Positions 1 to 8,118 of a DNA stretch of 40,656 bases are shown piece by piece. Each line of letters begins with the position of its first letter. Within the stretch, counting starts at the first letter, position 1. A program made the position numbers and the translations under genes. This DNA comes from a virus. The stretch lies in IMG/VR virus record IMGVR_UViG_3300044617_000810, positions 1 to 40,656 of that record. One strand, 5' to 3'. The notes under the pieces are model-generated. The model ran no database searches and was not told the DNA's origin. It saw only the letters and a program-made list of their open reading frames with translations.

Positions 1-127
1 ATTCTTCCTGCTCCCGCTCGGTCGTACGAGAGATCCACTCCAACGGCGGTCTAGGATAATCCTGCGGAGTGTTACGAGCTTTCTCAGCAAGCTGTTCTTG
101 GCTCATCCAGGCTTCGTCGGGCCAAGG
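1..127. repeat. Left copy of the contig-end repeat, exact to 39815-39941
   Basis: These 127 bases match 39815-39941 exactly. The first mismatch is A at 128 against C at 39942, and similarity continues with a few substitutions to about 175. Together with the second shared block (817-930), this means the right end of the window re-enters its left end. An exact 127-base match is what a de Bruijn assembly with k=127 would leave at a branch; that explanation is inference. It is not a usual phage direct terminal repeat, because the sequence between the two shared blocks differs. Confidence 0.95.
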
Positions 128-148
128 ACGGTTGCGGACAGTTCCCAT
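1..148 (-). CDS. Reverse-strand hypothetical (moron-like), partial copy; 3' end outside the window
   Basis: This is the first 49 codons of a gene whose full copy lies at 39726-39962. The start ATG (146-148 on the reverse strand) is preceded by CAGGAG eight bases upstream, a good Shine-Dalgarno that fixes the start. The readable product begins MGTVRNRPWPDEAWMSQEQL; differences from the other copy are synonymous in the readable part. No family is recognised. It lies against the direction of the late operon and has its own promoter-like sequence (219-247), the usual arrangement of a moron expressed separately from lytic genes. Confidence 0.7.
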   Translation of the reverse strand, partial: MGTVRNRPWPDEAWMSQEQLAEKARNTPQDYPRPPLEWISRTTEREQEE

Positions 149-218
149 AACTGGATCTCCTGTTTAGCTGTTTGCGCAGGGAGCGCCGGTAGCAAGTGGA
201 TTAAATCACCAAGAGTGT

Positions 219-247
219 TTCTTACGCCATTTGGGGTGTTTGGTCAA
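219..247 (-). promoter_or_regulatory. Putative promoter of the reverse-strand moron gene (left allele)
   Basis: Reading the reverse strand, TTGACC (242-247) and TAAGAA (219-224) are separated by exactly 17 bases. The other allele keeps the same layout (TTGACG, 17 bases, TAACAT at 40032-40060), although the spacer sequence has diverged. Conservation of the boxes but not the spacer supports a real promoter. Transcription would begin near 212 and leave an untranslated leader of about 63 bases before the ATG at 148. Confidence 0.5.
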
Positions 248-261
248 ATCGCGAGGGTTGC

Positions 262-375
262 ATGAAATACGGAAGCTCTAAGTCAATGGGAAAATTCAAA
301 CCCTGCGCAGGATGTCCATCTCTTGCCAAATGCAAGGCAGCTGGCGCCTGCATGGGCAGGAAAGGTCGTAAGTGA
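262..375 (+). CDS. Small Cys-rich basic protein (37 aa), left-allele cassette
   Basis: A 37-codon frame with four Cys in two pairs: CAGC near residues 14-17, then CK and AC spaced downstream. The C-terminus is very basic (MGRKGRK). The product is small enough to be a zinc- or iron-binding peptide, but no family is recognised. Its stop overlaps the next start as ATGA at 375, suggesting translational coupling to the following two genes. No strong Shine-Dalgarno is seen; GAGGG ends six bases before the ATG. It is absent from the other allele of this locus. Confidence 0.6.
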   Translation: MKYGSSKSMGKFKPCAGCPSLAKCKAAGACMGRKGRK

Positions 376-521
376 TGAAAGGGCTTTATGCCAACATTCA
401 CGCCAAGCGTGAGCGCATTGCAGCTGGCTCTGGCGAGAAGATGCGCAAGCCTGGCTCCAAGGGAGCGCCATCTGCCGCAGCTTTCAAGGCTTCAGCCAAG
501 ACGGTGAAGAAGGGCAAGTGA
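375..521 (+). CDS. Small basic conserved phage protein (48 aa)
   Basis: Begins MKGLYANIHAKRERIAAGSG and is rich in Lys, Arg, Ala and Gly, with no predicted membrane segment. I recognise the opening motif as typical of very small proteins encoded near the portal-scaffold region of many podoviruses (recalled, not searched); the function is unknown. It is joined to both neighbours by ATGA overlaps (375 and 521), so the three small genes 262-781 probably form a coupled set. This gene is missing from the right-end allele. Confidence 0.75.
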   Translation: MKGLYANIHAKRERIAAGSGEKMRKPGSKGAPSAAAFKASAKTVKKGK

Positions 522-781
522 TGGCGAAAGACCCGAAACTCACCCGCGCCGGTGTCTCTGGATACAACAAGCCAAAACGCACCCCAAGCCATCCGACAAA
601 GTCGCATGTCGTGGTCGCCAAGTCTGGCGACAAGACAAAAACGATCAGGTTTGGTCAGCAAGGCGTGAGCGGTTCGCCGGATGGAACGAGCAGGAACAAG
701 TCATTCAAGGCTCGCCACGAAGACAATATCGCGAGGGGTAAGATGTGGGCGGCATATTGGTCGGACAAGGTCAAATGGTGA
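521..781 (+). CDS. Conserved small phage protein of the KRTPSHPTKSHVVVAK type (86 aa)
   Basis: The 86-residue product contains the run KRTPSHPTKSHVVVAK, then KTIRFGQQGVSGSP, and ends AAYWSDKVKW. This pattern occurs in a family of unknown function found in podoviruses and some large viruses; I recall the motif but not a validated role. The ATG at 521 overlaps the preceding stop (ATGA). A GTG at 518 in the same frame is possible, but the ATG fits the overlap. The end at 781 overlaps the next gene. It is absent from the right-end allele. Confidence 0.75.
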   Translation: MAKDPKLTRAGVSGYNKPKRTPSHPTKSHVVVAKSGDKTKTIRFGQQGVSGSPDGTSRNKSFKARHEDNIARGKMWAAYWSDKVKW

Positions 782-1029
782 TCTTATCCGACGACATCGC
801 CCGCCGCGCGAAACAACTTTTGGATGATGAAGTCATCCAGCAGGCATTCGCCTCTCTTGAGGGGCGATACATCAACGAGTGGCGCAATACGCCACCCGCT
901 GACGTCCAGAAGCGAGAAGCTGCATATGCAGCCATTCGTGCTCTGGATGACATCAAGACGAGGCTTGGTTCGATGGCAAATGCGCCAAAGGTCGAGGCTC
1001 ACAACAACAGAAACGCTGCGAAGCGTTAA
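775..1029 (+). CDS. Hypothetical 84-aa protein upstream of scaffold
   Basis: A helical, charged protein (SSDDIARRAKQLLDDEVIQQ in the right-end copy) with no recognised family. Here the start is either ATG 775 or GTG 778 (GTGA with the previous stop). In the right-end copy the start is ATG 40504, equivalent to codon GTG 778. The sequences of the two copies become identical from 817. Its position just before the scaffold gene in a tightly packed late operon suggests a virion-assembly role, but nothing in the sequence proves it. Confidence 0.75.
   Translation: MVILSDDIARRAKQLLDDEVIQQAFASLEGRYINEWRNTPPADVQKREAAYAAIRALDDIKTRLGSMANAPKVEAHNNRNAAKR
817..930. repeat. Second block shared between the contig ends, exact to 40543-40656
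   Basis: These 114 bases are identical to the last 114 bases of the window. The first mismatches upstream are at 816/40542 and a few positions in the first codons of the gene at 775. The offset from the other shared block differs by 88 bases, so the right-end version of the intervening cassette is 88 bases shorter. Confidence 0.95.
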
Positions 1030-1080
1030 ATCCATAACCCAATTCAACGCTGTGAAGCGTCGAAGAAAGGTGATATAAGA

Positions 1081-2079
1081 ATGACGACCACCGATACGCC
1101 TTCTGGCATCGGTTTGACTGAAGCTGCGAGTCAGTTCGCTGCCATTCTGGACGGCAAAGCCGATACCCAGACGCCCGAACAGGACGCTGCTGAAGAAGGC
1201 CCGGCCTCTGAAGATCAGGCCGAGGCGCTAGAGGCTGCCGCCGAGGATGAGACACCAGCTGACGAGGCTGGCGCCGAGGAAGAGGAAGCCGCTGCTAATG
1301 ACGAGGATGCTGAAGAGGCTTCCGACCCAATGGAGCAGCTCGTCACCGTCAAGATCGACGGCAAAGAAGAGCAGGTTCCACTGAAGGAAGCGATAGCCGG
1401 CTACCAGAGGCAAGCAGATTACAGCCGCAAGACTGGCGCATTGTCCGAGCAGCGCAAGCAGCTCGAGCAGGAAGCCAGTCAGGTGATGGTAGAGCGCCAG
1501 CAGTACGCTCAACTCCTTCAGGCTTTGCAGTCACAGCTTCAAGAAGCTGTGCAGCAGCAGCCCGACTGGGAGAAGCTCTATGCTGAAGACCCGCTCGAAT
1601 ATGTACACCAGAAAGAGCTATATCGCGAAAACAACGAACGGCTGCAGGCAGCAGCTGCGGAGCATCAGAGAGTGTCTGCTCTCATGCAACAGCAGCAAGT
1701 GGCTCAGCTTCGCGACATGGTTCAGAAGGGCCGTGAGAAACTCACCGAAACGATCCCGGCTTGGAAGGATCAAAAGGTGTGGGAGAGTGACCGCGTCAAG
1801 CTGCGCGAATATGGGCAGAAACTCGGATACTCTGAAGACGAATTAAGCCAGGTCTATGACCCGCGTGCTGTGATCGCCGTCTACAAGGCGATGAAGTACG
1901 ACCAGATCATGGCGAAGCGTCCAACTCCGGTTGCGCAGAATGGCCCCCGGCCACTGCGTGCTGGTTCGCCTCAAACGGCACCAGCCAGGCGTCACTCGGA
2001 AGTCACCAAGGCAAAACAGCGTCTCGCTCAAACCGGCCACGTCCGTGACGCGGCCAAGTTATTTGAAGGACTGATCTAG
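1081..2079 (+). CDS. Capsid scaffolding (assembly) protein
   Basis: A 332-residue protein that would guide procapsid assembly and then leave the shell. Residues about 15-90 are extremely acidic (Glu/Asp/Ala-rich). A conserved stretch follows (VTVKIDGKEEQVPLKEAIAG, about residues 90-110), then a long Gln/Glu/Lys coiled-coil region to about 215, and a basic C-terminus that would contact the capsid protein. Acidic N-terminus, coiled coil, basic tail and position directly before the capsid gene are the standard marks of podovirus scaffolds. The start ATG is preceded by AAAGGTGAT. The capsid gene follows after 14 bases. Confidence 0.88.
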   Translation: MTTTDTPSGIGLTEAASQFAAILDGKADTQTPEQDAAEEGPASEDQAEALEAAAEDETPADEAGAEEEEAAANDEDAEEASDPMEQLVTVKIDGKEEQVPLKEAIAGYQRQADYSRKTGALSEQRKQLEQEASQVMVERQQYAQLLQALQSQLQEAVQQQPDWEKLYAEDPLEYVHQKELYRENNERLQAAAAEHQRVSALMQQQQVAQLRDMVQKGREKLTETIPAWKDQKVWESDRVKLREYGQKLGYSEDELSQVYDPRAVIAVYKAMKYDQIMAKRPTPVAQNGPRPLRAGSPQTAPARRHSEVTKAKQRLAQTGHVRDAAKLFEGLI

Positions 2080-2093
2080 AAAGGATCGAGACA

Positions 2094-3074
2094 ATGGCAC
2101 AGCCCACCAACCTGTTCGACCGCTACGACGGTACGAAGGCAGTTCGTGAAGACCTCGCCAACATCATTTACAACATCAGCCCCGAAGACACGCCGTTCAT
2201 GTCGTCTGTTGGGCGCGAGAATGTTTCCAACACCTATTACGAATGGCAGACCGACGCTCTGGCGGCGGCCAGCACGTCGAATGCTGCGATCGAAGGCGAC
2301 GAGGCCACTCTCGACGCCCGCGCTGCTACCAACCGCGTCGGAAACTACACGCAGATCAGCCGCAAGGTGATCGGTGTGTCTGGCACGGTCGAAGCCGTCG
2401 ATAAGGCCGGCATGAAGTCATACCTAGCTTACGAAATGGCCAAGGCGTCTTCTGAGCTGAAGCGCGACATGGAGAGCATCCTGCTCTTCAACCAGGCGGC
2501 GGCTGTCGGCTCTGCTTCTGTTGCCCGCAAGACCGCCGGTCTGCCGGCGTGGCTTCGCACCAACGTCAGCAAGCACTCTGGCGGTAGCAACCCGACGATG
2601 TCGTCCACTGATGACGGCTATCCGAATGCGGCCCGCACCGATGGCACCCAGCGCGCCTTTACCGAGGCGATGCTGAAGACTGTCATTCAGAGCGTCTGGT
2701 CGCAGGGTGGTGACCCGAAGGTCGCGATGATGGGTCCGTTCAACAAGACGGCTGCATCGGCCTTCACCGGCATCGGTTCCAACCGTATCAACCAGGTGAA
2801 CGGTTCACCGAAGGCGTTCTCGATCGTAGCGTCTGCTGATGTCTATCTTTCCGATTTCGGGAAGGTCGCGTTTGTAGCAAATCGGTTCCAGCGCGAGCGT
2901 GATGTCTTCGTGCTTGATCCTGAGTATGCGTCGGTTGCCTATCTGCGCAACTTCAAGACTGACACCTTGAGCAAGACCGGCGACTCCGAGCGCCGCATGC
3001 TGACGGTGGAATATGGCCTGAAGGTGAAGGCCGAGAAGGCTCACGGCATCATCGCCGACCTGACCACGTCTTAA
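2094..3074 (+). CDS. Major capsid protein, SU10/DUF5309 type
   Basis: A 326-residue HK97-fold capsid subunit. The N-terminus (NLFDRYDGTKAVREDLANII, then SPEDTPFMSSVGR and YEWQTDALAAAS) is characteristic of the DUF5309 family that includes the phage SU10 capsid protein. The length is normal for that family. AAGGA lies nine bases before the ATG. A strong hairpin terminator follows at 3082-3107, so this gene probably closes a high-expression segment that includes scaffold. Recognition is by sequence pattern only. Confidence 0.92.
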   Translation: MAQPTNLFDRYDGTKAVREDLANIIYNISPEDTPFMSSVGRENVSNTYYEWQTDALAAASTSNAAIEGDEATLDARAATNRVGNYTQISRKVIGVSGTVEAVDKAGMKSYLAYEMAKASSELKRDMESILLFNQAAAVGSASVARKTAGLPAWLRTNVSKHSGGSNPTMSSTDDGYPNAARTDGTQRAFTEAMLKTVIQSVWSQGGDPKVAMMGPFNKTAASAFTGIGSNRINQVNGSPKAFSIVASADVYLSDFGKVAFVANRFQRERDVFVLDPEYASVAYLRNFKTDTLSKTGDSERRMLTVEYGLKVKAEKAHGIIADLTTS

Positions 3075-3081
3075 CGAAGTC

Positions 3082-3107
3082 GGGGCAGGAGGCGAACCTC
3101 CTGCCCC
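3082..3107 (+). terminator. Rho-independent-like hairpin after the capsid gene
   Basis: A perfect 11-base stem GGGGCAGGAGG / CCTCCTGCCCC closes on a CGAA tetraloop eight bases after the capsid stop. The U-rich tail is short (TCTCAT), so it may only reduce read-through, which would give more capsid than downstream products. Confidence 0.8.
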
Positions 3108-3147
3108 TCTCATAGCTGACCCGCCGTGATGGCGGCATGGCCCTTAG

Positions 3148-3462
3148 ATGGAGTTTCTTTTGAAGCTACCGTTTTCTTATGACCCGGTGCTCGGCATCAA
3201 GCGGACGTTCCATTGGGACGACACCACTGATGAGTTCCTGATCCAGACTGAACAGGAAACGACCGACATCGTGGAAGCCAACAAGGCTGCCTACAATGAT
3301 GCGCCAGATCGCTGGGGCGAGTGGACCCGTGTCGCATCAATACCGATCTCTCTGTACTTTGACCTCAAGAAAAAGGGCATTGCGGACGACGAAGAGGCAA
3401 TGAAGCGGTGGCTGAATGATGGCGACAATCGCTTCTTCCGCACCAGGCCGGGGAACGTGTGA
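3148..3462 (+). CDS. Hypothetical 104-aa protein downstream of capsid
   Basis: A soluble, slightly acidic protein beginning MEFLLKLPFSYDPVLGIKRT, with Trp-rich stretches (KRTFHWDDTTDEF, DRWGEWTR). No family is recognised, and no membrane segment or signal peptide is seen. The last base of its stop is the A of the next gene's ATG (TGATG at 3460-3464), so it is coupled to the glycosyltransferase. Position between capsid and head-tail adaptor suggests a minor structural or capsid-decorating role, which is only inference. Confidence 0.7.
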   Translation: MEFLLKLPFSYDPVLGIKRTFHWDDTTDEFLIQTEQETTDIVEANKAAYNDAPDRWGEWTRVASIPISLYFDLKKKGIADDEEAMKRWLNDGDNRFFRTRPGNV

Positions 3463-4133
3463 TGAGCTACCGTCTCGCCATATGCCTTCCATGCCGCGAC
3501 ATGCTTCATACGTCTTTCGCCTATGATCTTGCGCGTCTGACTGCCTATTGGTCTGCCAAGCACGTTCCGAATGGTGGATCTCTGTTGATGTTCACATCGC
3601 AGGGTACGCTGATCGCCAATCAGCGACAGGAACTGGCCATCGAGGCTTTGAACGCAGGAGCGGATTATATCCTGTGGCTTGATAGCGACCATCGCTTTCC
3701 AAAGGACATTGTCGATCGCCTGCAGTCGCACGACAAGGATGTTGTGGCCTGCAATTACTCGACAAGACGCTTGCCGTGTAAGCCGGTGGCTTTCAAAGAC
3801 CATTTCTGCCGCAGTCTTGTCTACACCTCAGATGACAGCACCGGGCTTGAGGTCGTTGCCGCGGTCGGAATGGGCGTCATGCTTGAGAAGGCTGACGTCT
3901 ACAAAAAGCTGGGGTTGCCATATTTCTCGATCGGCTACAGCCAGGCGAGCCATGATTTCTTTGGCGAAGACATATTCCACTGTCACAAGCTGAAAGAAAT
4001 TGGTGTCGATGTGCATGTCGATCACGACGCATCCAAACTCATCAAACACATCGGCATGTTTGAGTTTGGAAACGAGCACGCCGACGCCCACAAGGAATTT
4101 GTAAAAGAGGAGGGCGTGCAGAATGTCGCTTAA
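3462..4133 (+). CDS. GT-A-type glycosyltransferase in the head gene cluster
   Basis: A 223-residue protein whose central LWLDSDHRFP (Asp74-Ser-Asp76) is the nucleotide-sugar/metal-binding DXD of GT-A enzymes. An Asn-Gln-Arg helix (IANQRQELAIEAL) precedes it, and His-rich stretches follow (FHCHK, VHVDHD). Phage proteins of this type are usually annotated as glycosyltransferases; the acceptor is unknown. Lying among head genes, it may modify a virion protein or host glycans. The start ATG overlaps the previous stop (TGATG); GTG 3459 is an alternative. Its end overlaps the adaptor gene by 11 bases. Confidence 0.75.
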   Translation: MSYRLAICLPCRDMLHTSFAYDLARLTAYWSAKHVPNGGSLLMFTSQGTLIANQRQELAIEALNAGADYILWLDSDHRFPKDIVDRLQSHDKDVVACNYSTRRLPCKPVAFKDHFCRSLVYTSDDSTGLEVVAAVGMGVMLEKADVYKKLGLPYFSIGYSQASHDFFGEDIFHCHKLKEIGVDVHVDHDASKLIKHIGMFEFGNEHADAHKEFVKEEGVQNVA

Positions 4134-4746
4134 CACTTACGCCACCCTGAAAACGTCAATTGCAAACTGGCTTAATCGTGAAGACTTGACCAGTCAGATA
4201 CCTGATTTCATCACGCTGGCAGAAGCACGGTTCAACCGTGAACTTCGTGTCAACTCAATGCTGCAGCGTGATTATACGGTGGCGTCAACGGGCTACGTTG
4301 AACTGCCGTCTGACTGGCTGCAGCATGTCTCTATCACGGTAACGTCTCCAACTGACACTTATAGTGCATTGGAGTACATTTCTGCCGAGCGTTACTATGA
4401 TCTGCGCAATGATGGTCTGACTGGTACGCCCAGGTATTACACGATTATTGACGACAACATTCTTCTGCTTCCGGCGCCAACTGGCAACGCGACGCTTGAG
4501 ATCATCTATTACGGCAAGATCCCTGCGCTTTCTGATAGCAACACGTCGAACTGGTTGCTGGCGCGCTCGCCAGATCTCTATCTGTACGCTGCTCTTATCC
4601 AGGCTGAAGCATACCTTCAGAACGATGAGCGCATCCAGCTTTGGAATGCGGCTGCAGATAAAATCATTGCCGACATGGATCGTGAAAGCGAGCGAGCAAA
4701 ACGCCCGCAGGGAGCCTTGTCGGCAAGAAAACGCACTTTTGGATAA
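4123..4746 (+). CDS. Head-tail adaptor protein (SU10 adaptor-like)
   Basis: A 207-residue protein beginning with the helical SLNTYATLKTSIANWLNRED, followed by ITLAEARFNRELRVN and a beta-rich middle (LPSDWLQHVSI, LEYISAERYYDL, YYTIIDDNILLLPAP). It finishes with a helix and a basic tail. This order matches the adaptor family that bridges the portal ring and tail in SU10-like podoviruses. It overlaps the glycosyltransferase by 11 bases. Neighbouring capsid and tail genes agree with the call. Confidence 0.82.
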   Translation: MSLNTYATLKTSIANWLNREDLTSQIPDFITLAEARFNRELRVNSMLQRDYTVASTGYVELPSDWLQHVSITVTSPTDTYSALEYISAERYYDLRNDGLTGTPRYYTIIDDNILLLPAPTGNATLEIIYYGKIPALSDSNTSNWLLARSPDLYLYAALIQAEAYLQNDERIQLWNAAADKIIADMDRESERAKRPQGALSARKRTFG

Positions 4747-4756
4747 GAGGTAGACA

Positions 4757-5164
4757 ATGGCACTTCAATATTCAGTTTCCGTTCGCAATGCCCAGCTTGA
4801 TGCCTTTGAAACTGCAGTTGGGACGTCGGCAATTCTGCGCATCAGAACTGGCGTACCTCCAGCTACTTGCGCGACCGCTGATAGTGGCACTGTGCTGGCA
4901 ACAATGACGTTGCCGACCGACTGGATGGCGGCTGCATCAAGTGGGTCTAAGGCGCTCAGTGGCACCTGGCAGGATACCTCGGCTGACGCCACTGGTACGG
5001 CTGGTCATTTCAGGATTTACGACAGCGCAGGCACGACATGCCACGCCCAGGGTACGATCACTGCAACTGGCGGCGGCGGTGACATGACGCTCGACAACAC
5101 GTCGATCGCGACCGGCCAGGCTGTTTCTGTCACGACCTTCACGCTGACGGCTGGAAATAGCTAA
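4757..5164 (+). CDS. Probable virion/tail structural protein (135 aa)
   Basis: A Thr/Ala/Gly-rich, beta-predicted protein with little charge (LRIRTGVPPATCATADSGTV, then GTAGHFRIYDSAGTTCHAQG and VSVTTFTLTAGNS). I recognise the pattern from small structural proteins next to adaptor and fibre genes in podoviruses, but cannot name a function. AGAGGT before the ATG is a good ribosome site. Three bases separate it from the following gene, which is translated in the same direction. Confidence 0.7.
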   Translation: MALQYSVSVRNAQLDAFETAVGTSAILRIRTGVPPATCATADSGTVLATMTLPTDWMAAASSGSKALSGTWQDTSADATGTAGHFRIYDSAGTTCHAQGTITATGGGGDMTLDNTSIATGQAVSVTTFTLTAGNS

Positions 5165-5166
5165 AA

Positions 5167-6222
5167 ATGCCGGCTGGCAGCCTTAACCGCACTCAAGACA
5201 ACCAAACCAATAGACGGGGTTTTGGGTCTGGCGCCTATGGCGTCAGCATTTACGGTTACGGTGCCACCACCACAGTTGCCACAGTCAGGGTCGCCGGGAC
5301 ATTAGCGGCGACCCAAGCTGGAAATGGTGTCTCCTCCTCCGGTGCAGTGGCTGTCAAATCTGCGGCAACAATCACAGAGGGCGCCGATACAGTAAGCTCT
5401 GCGGCAAAGGTCGCAGTAAAAGCTTCTGCGTCAATTTCTGAGGCTGCAGATACCCTCACAGCGTCATCAGCAGTCCAGGTCAAAGCCAGCGCCAGCATTA
5501 CCGAGGCGTCTGATACGGTTGGCGGATCTGGTAGAGTTTCAGTTTCTTCCAGTGCCGCCATTTCTGTCAGTGGTAATAATTCGTCAGCGTCCGGTAGAGT
5601 TTTGCTCACTGGACAATTTGTAAACGATCAGCAGAACAACAGCATATCAGCAATTGCTACCCAGCTGATTTTTGGCAATGCCAACATAACGCAGGGCGAC
5701 AACGTCGTATCATCAAGTTCCGGTGTCTTGGTGTCGGCATCGGTTTCTGCTCTGCAGGACAATGTCACTGTTTCAGCAGCAACCCAGAATAGAGTTGCCG
5801 GCGCACTGTCTTTGACGCAGTCGTCCAACGGCGTTTCGGCATCTGTCATCTGCACTACCCGCGTTCAGGCAAGCATAACACAAGCCAGCCAGTCAGTTTC
5901 TGGAACAATCATTTCCAGAATATCTGCGAGCGTTTTGGCTACCCAGCAAAGCCAGATCTCGTCGTCTTCTGGCACGTCGTCAATCAAAGCAGCTGCCTCG
6001 ATTGTTTCAGGGCGCGACACCAGTGCCTCATTGGTGACGGTGAGGGGCTGGATCGACACGGCTGCTGAACCCGAGAATTGGCAAGAAATACCGCCAGATG
6101 GCGATGTTTGGTCTTCTATTTCCAGTGAAAATGATGTATGGTCGCCTTCAACAGCTGGGACAGCGATTTGGTCTTCAGCCGGGGCAACCGCATCAACCTG
6201 GACCCCTATTGTTCCAACTTGA
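5167..6222 (+). CDS. Repetitive Ala/Ser/Val-rich tail fibre or spike component
   Basis: A 351-residue protein built from imperfect repeats of roughly 25 residues. Each has a VxVxASxSITEASDTV-like unit (for example KASASISEAADTL and KASASITEASDTV), which would form stacked beta-strands. The N-terminus is GFGSGAYGVSIYGYG. The last about 45 residues change to short Trp repeats (GDVWSSI, NDVWSPS, TAIWSSAG, STWTP). The architecture suits an elongated fibre or virion appendage. It follows a structural gene and precedes a clear fibre gene. No enzymatic motif is seen. Confidence 0.65.
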   Translation: MPAGSLNRTQDNQTNRRGFGSGAYGVSIYGYGATTTVATVRVAGTLAATQAGNGVSSSGAVAVKSAATITEGADTVSSAAKVAVKASASISEAADTLTASSAVQVKASASITEASDTVGGSGRVSVSSSAAISVSGNNSSASGRVLLTGQFVNDQQNNSISAIATQLIFGNANITQGDNVVSSSSGVLVSASVSALQDNVTVSAATQNRVAGALSLTQSSNGVSASVICTTRVQASITQASQSVSGTIISRISASVLATQQSQISSSSGTSSIKAAASIVSGRDTSASLVTVRGWIDTAAEPENWQEIPPDGDVWSSISSENDVWSPSTAGTAIWSSAGATASTWTPIVPT

Positions 6223-6237
6223 TGATGCGGTGACCAA

Positions 6238-8118
6238 ATGGCTGATACAAACACCACAAATCTGAACCTGACGAAGCCCGAGGTTGGCGCCAGTGCTGAC
6301 AGCTGGGGTACGAAACTCAACACCAACCTTGACAGCATCGACGGCCTGTTCACGACCGGGCCAGCTCTTTTGCTTGCAAAAGGCGGCACCAGTGCCACTA
6401 CGGCAGCGGGCGCCAGAACCAATCTCGGCCTTGGAACGATAGCGACCCAGGATGCCAGCTCAGTGGCGATCACTGGCGGGACTGCGACACTCAGCAATAC
6501 TGGCTTGAAGCTGCGGGATACCAACGCTTCGCACACCCTCACAGTAGCGCCAGGATCAGATTTGACGGTTGACAGGACGCTGACTGTTACAACTGGCGAC
6601 GCCGATCGCACTTTGTCCCTGCAGGCCAATCTGACCGTCAATTCGGCTACGACGATTTCAACAGCCGGTGCGGCCCTTATTGACGACGCTGACGCCGCTG
6701 CTCAACGCACGACGCTTGGACTGGTGATCGGAACGAATGTCCAGGCTTATGATGCAGAACTTGCGGCGATCGCTGGCCTAACATCCGCAGCCGACACCAT
6801 TCCGTATTTTACGGGTGCTGGTACTGCAGCCACAACTACATTCACTGCTGCCGGTCGGGCGCTGGTAGATGATGCAGATGCGGCGGCACAGCGGACGACG
6901 CTGGGCTTGGTTATTGGAACCAACGTGCAAGCCTATGACGCAGAGCTGGCTGCAATTGCAGGACTTACATCTGCTGCTGATCGCCTTCCATATTTTACCG
7001 GATCTGGTACGGCTGCTCTTGCAACCTTTACTGCAGCCGGTCGCGCCTTGGTTGATGACGCTGATGCGGCAGCGCAACGCACGACACTTGGGCTTGGTGG
7101 GCTATCCACTTTATCGACTGTTGGTACGACAGAAATTACCAATGATGCAGTAACATATGCTAAAATTCAGAACGTATCAGTTGCTGATCGTATTCTTGGT
7201 CGCGTGACAGCAGGCGCTGGCGACATCGAGGAAATTACCTGCACCGCTGCAGGTCGAGCGTTGATTGATGACGCTGACGCTGACGCACAACGCACGACAT
7301 TAGGTCTTGGGACCACTAGCAACCCGCAGTTCGCGACAATTGAACTCGGTGCTGCGACTGACACAACAATAAGCCGTTCTGCCGCTGGTGTAATTGCTGT
7401 TGAAGGCAAGCCTGTTGTAATGACTACAGGCGCTCAGACTGTTGAGTTTGCTGCCGGTACTGTATCGCTTCCATCTATTACGACAACCGGCGACACAAAC
7501 ACCGGTATCTTCTTTCCTGCTGCTGATACAATTGCGTTTACCGAAGGTGGCACCGAAACTTTTCGTATCGGCTCATCCGGTCAGCTTGGTGTAGCGGGTG
7601 CTAACTACGGCACATCCGGTCAGGTGCTTACATCTGGTGGTGCTTCTGCTGCACCTAGCTGGGCTACGCCTTCTTCAGGCGGAATGACCCTGCTTGGGAC
7701 GATCACCACGACAACTGGTACTTCTAGAACTTTGACGGGTCTAACGCTTACTGGCTATCAATTTGTAGTTCTTTATTGGAAGGGAGTTTCCAGCAGTGGT
7801 AACGGCATACAGGTTGGTGTTAATGATGGAACAGATACAATTTCAGTTAATTCGAGAGATGCGACCTCCTCATCATCCGGGAGTGCTATTCACTTTACCA
7901 CTTGGCTAAACCTGACGAATGGTTCGTTTTTTAGTTCTGGTTGGACAACCATACCAGGTGATTACGGTAGCGCATTTGTTGATACCAACCCCGGCGGTGG
8001 AGGAAAATTTGGAACCGGCAGAACAAGAATAAGCACAGCCACAACGACAATTGACGTTCGAATACAGGCTGGAACCGCCTTTGACGCTGGCAGCGTTGAT
8101 GTTTATGGAGTGAAGTAA
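6238..8118 (+). CDS. Tail fibre / receptor-binding protein with tandem repeats
   Basis: A 626-residue fibre. The N-terminal [20 protein letters not shown] is a common virion-attachment motif of phage fibres. The middle has repeated [14 protein letters not shown] units (four copies) linked by [19 protein letters not shown] (two copies). [20 protein letters not shown] and [19 protein letters not shown] section follows, and a beta-rich, Gly/Ser/Thr-rich C-terminal domain from about residue 480 would bind receptor. The last 450 bases are more AT-rich than the rest, suggesting an exchanged binding domain. The stop overlaps the next start (TAATG). Confidence 0.88.
   Translation: MADTNTTNLNLTKPEVGASADSWGTKLNTNLDSIDGLFTTGPALLLAKGGTSATTAAGARTNLGLGTIATQDASSVAITGGTATLSNTGLKLRDTNASHTLTVAPGSDLTVDRTLTVTTGDADRTLSLQANLTVNSATTISTAGAALIDDADAAAQRTTLGLVIGTNVQAYDAELAAIAGLTSAADTIPYFTGAGTAATTTFTAAGRALVDDADAAAQRTTLGLVIGTNVQAYDAELAAIAGLTSAADRLPYFTGSGTAALATFTAAGRALVDDADAAAQRTTLGLGGLSTLSTVGTTEITNDAVTYAKIQNVSVADRILGRVTAGAGDIEEITCTAAGRALIDDADADAQRTTLGLGTTSNPQFATIELGAATDTTISRSAAGVIAVEGKPVVMTTGAQTVEFAAGTVSLPSITTTGDTNTGIFFPAADTIAFTEGGTETFRIGSSGQLGVAGANYGTSGQVLTSGGASAAPSWATPSSGGMTLLGTITTTTGTSRTLTGLTLTGYQFVVLYWKGVSSSGNGIQVGVNDGTDTISVNSRDATSSSSGSAIHFTTWLNLTNGSFFSSGWTTIPGDYGSAFVDTNPGGGGKFGTGRTRISTATTTIDVRIQAGTAFDAGSVDVYGVK
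6682..7320 (+). repeat. Protein-level tandem repeats in the fibre, codon-diverged
   Basis: Four copies of a [14 protein letters not shown] unit, at about 6682, 6868, 7054 and 7264. The first two are followed by an identical 24-residue segment encoded at 6724-6795 and 6910-6981. Amino acids are the same in all 24 positions, but only 4 of the 24 codons are (GGA, TAT, GCA, ACA). At DNA level the copies are therefore poorly matched although the protein repeat is perfect. Confidence 0.9.

Noticed and set aside
5865-6641. 258-codon reverse-strand frame across two fibre genes
   Set aside because: Val/Ala/Ser-biased and spans the junction of two forward genes; an antisense image.
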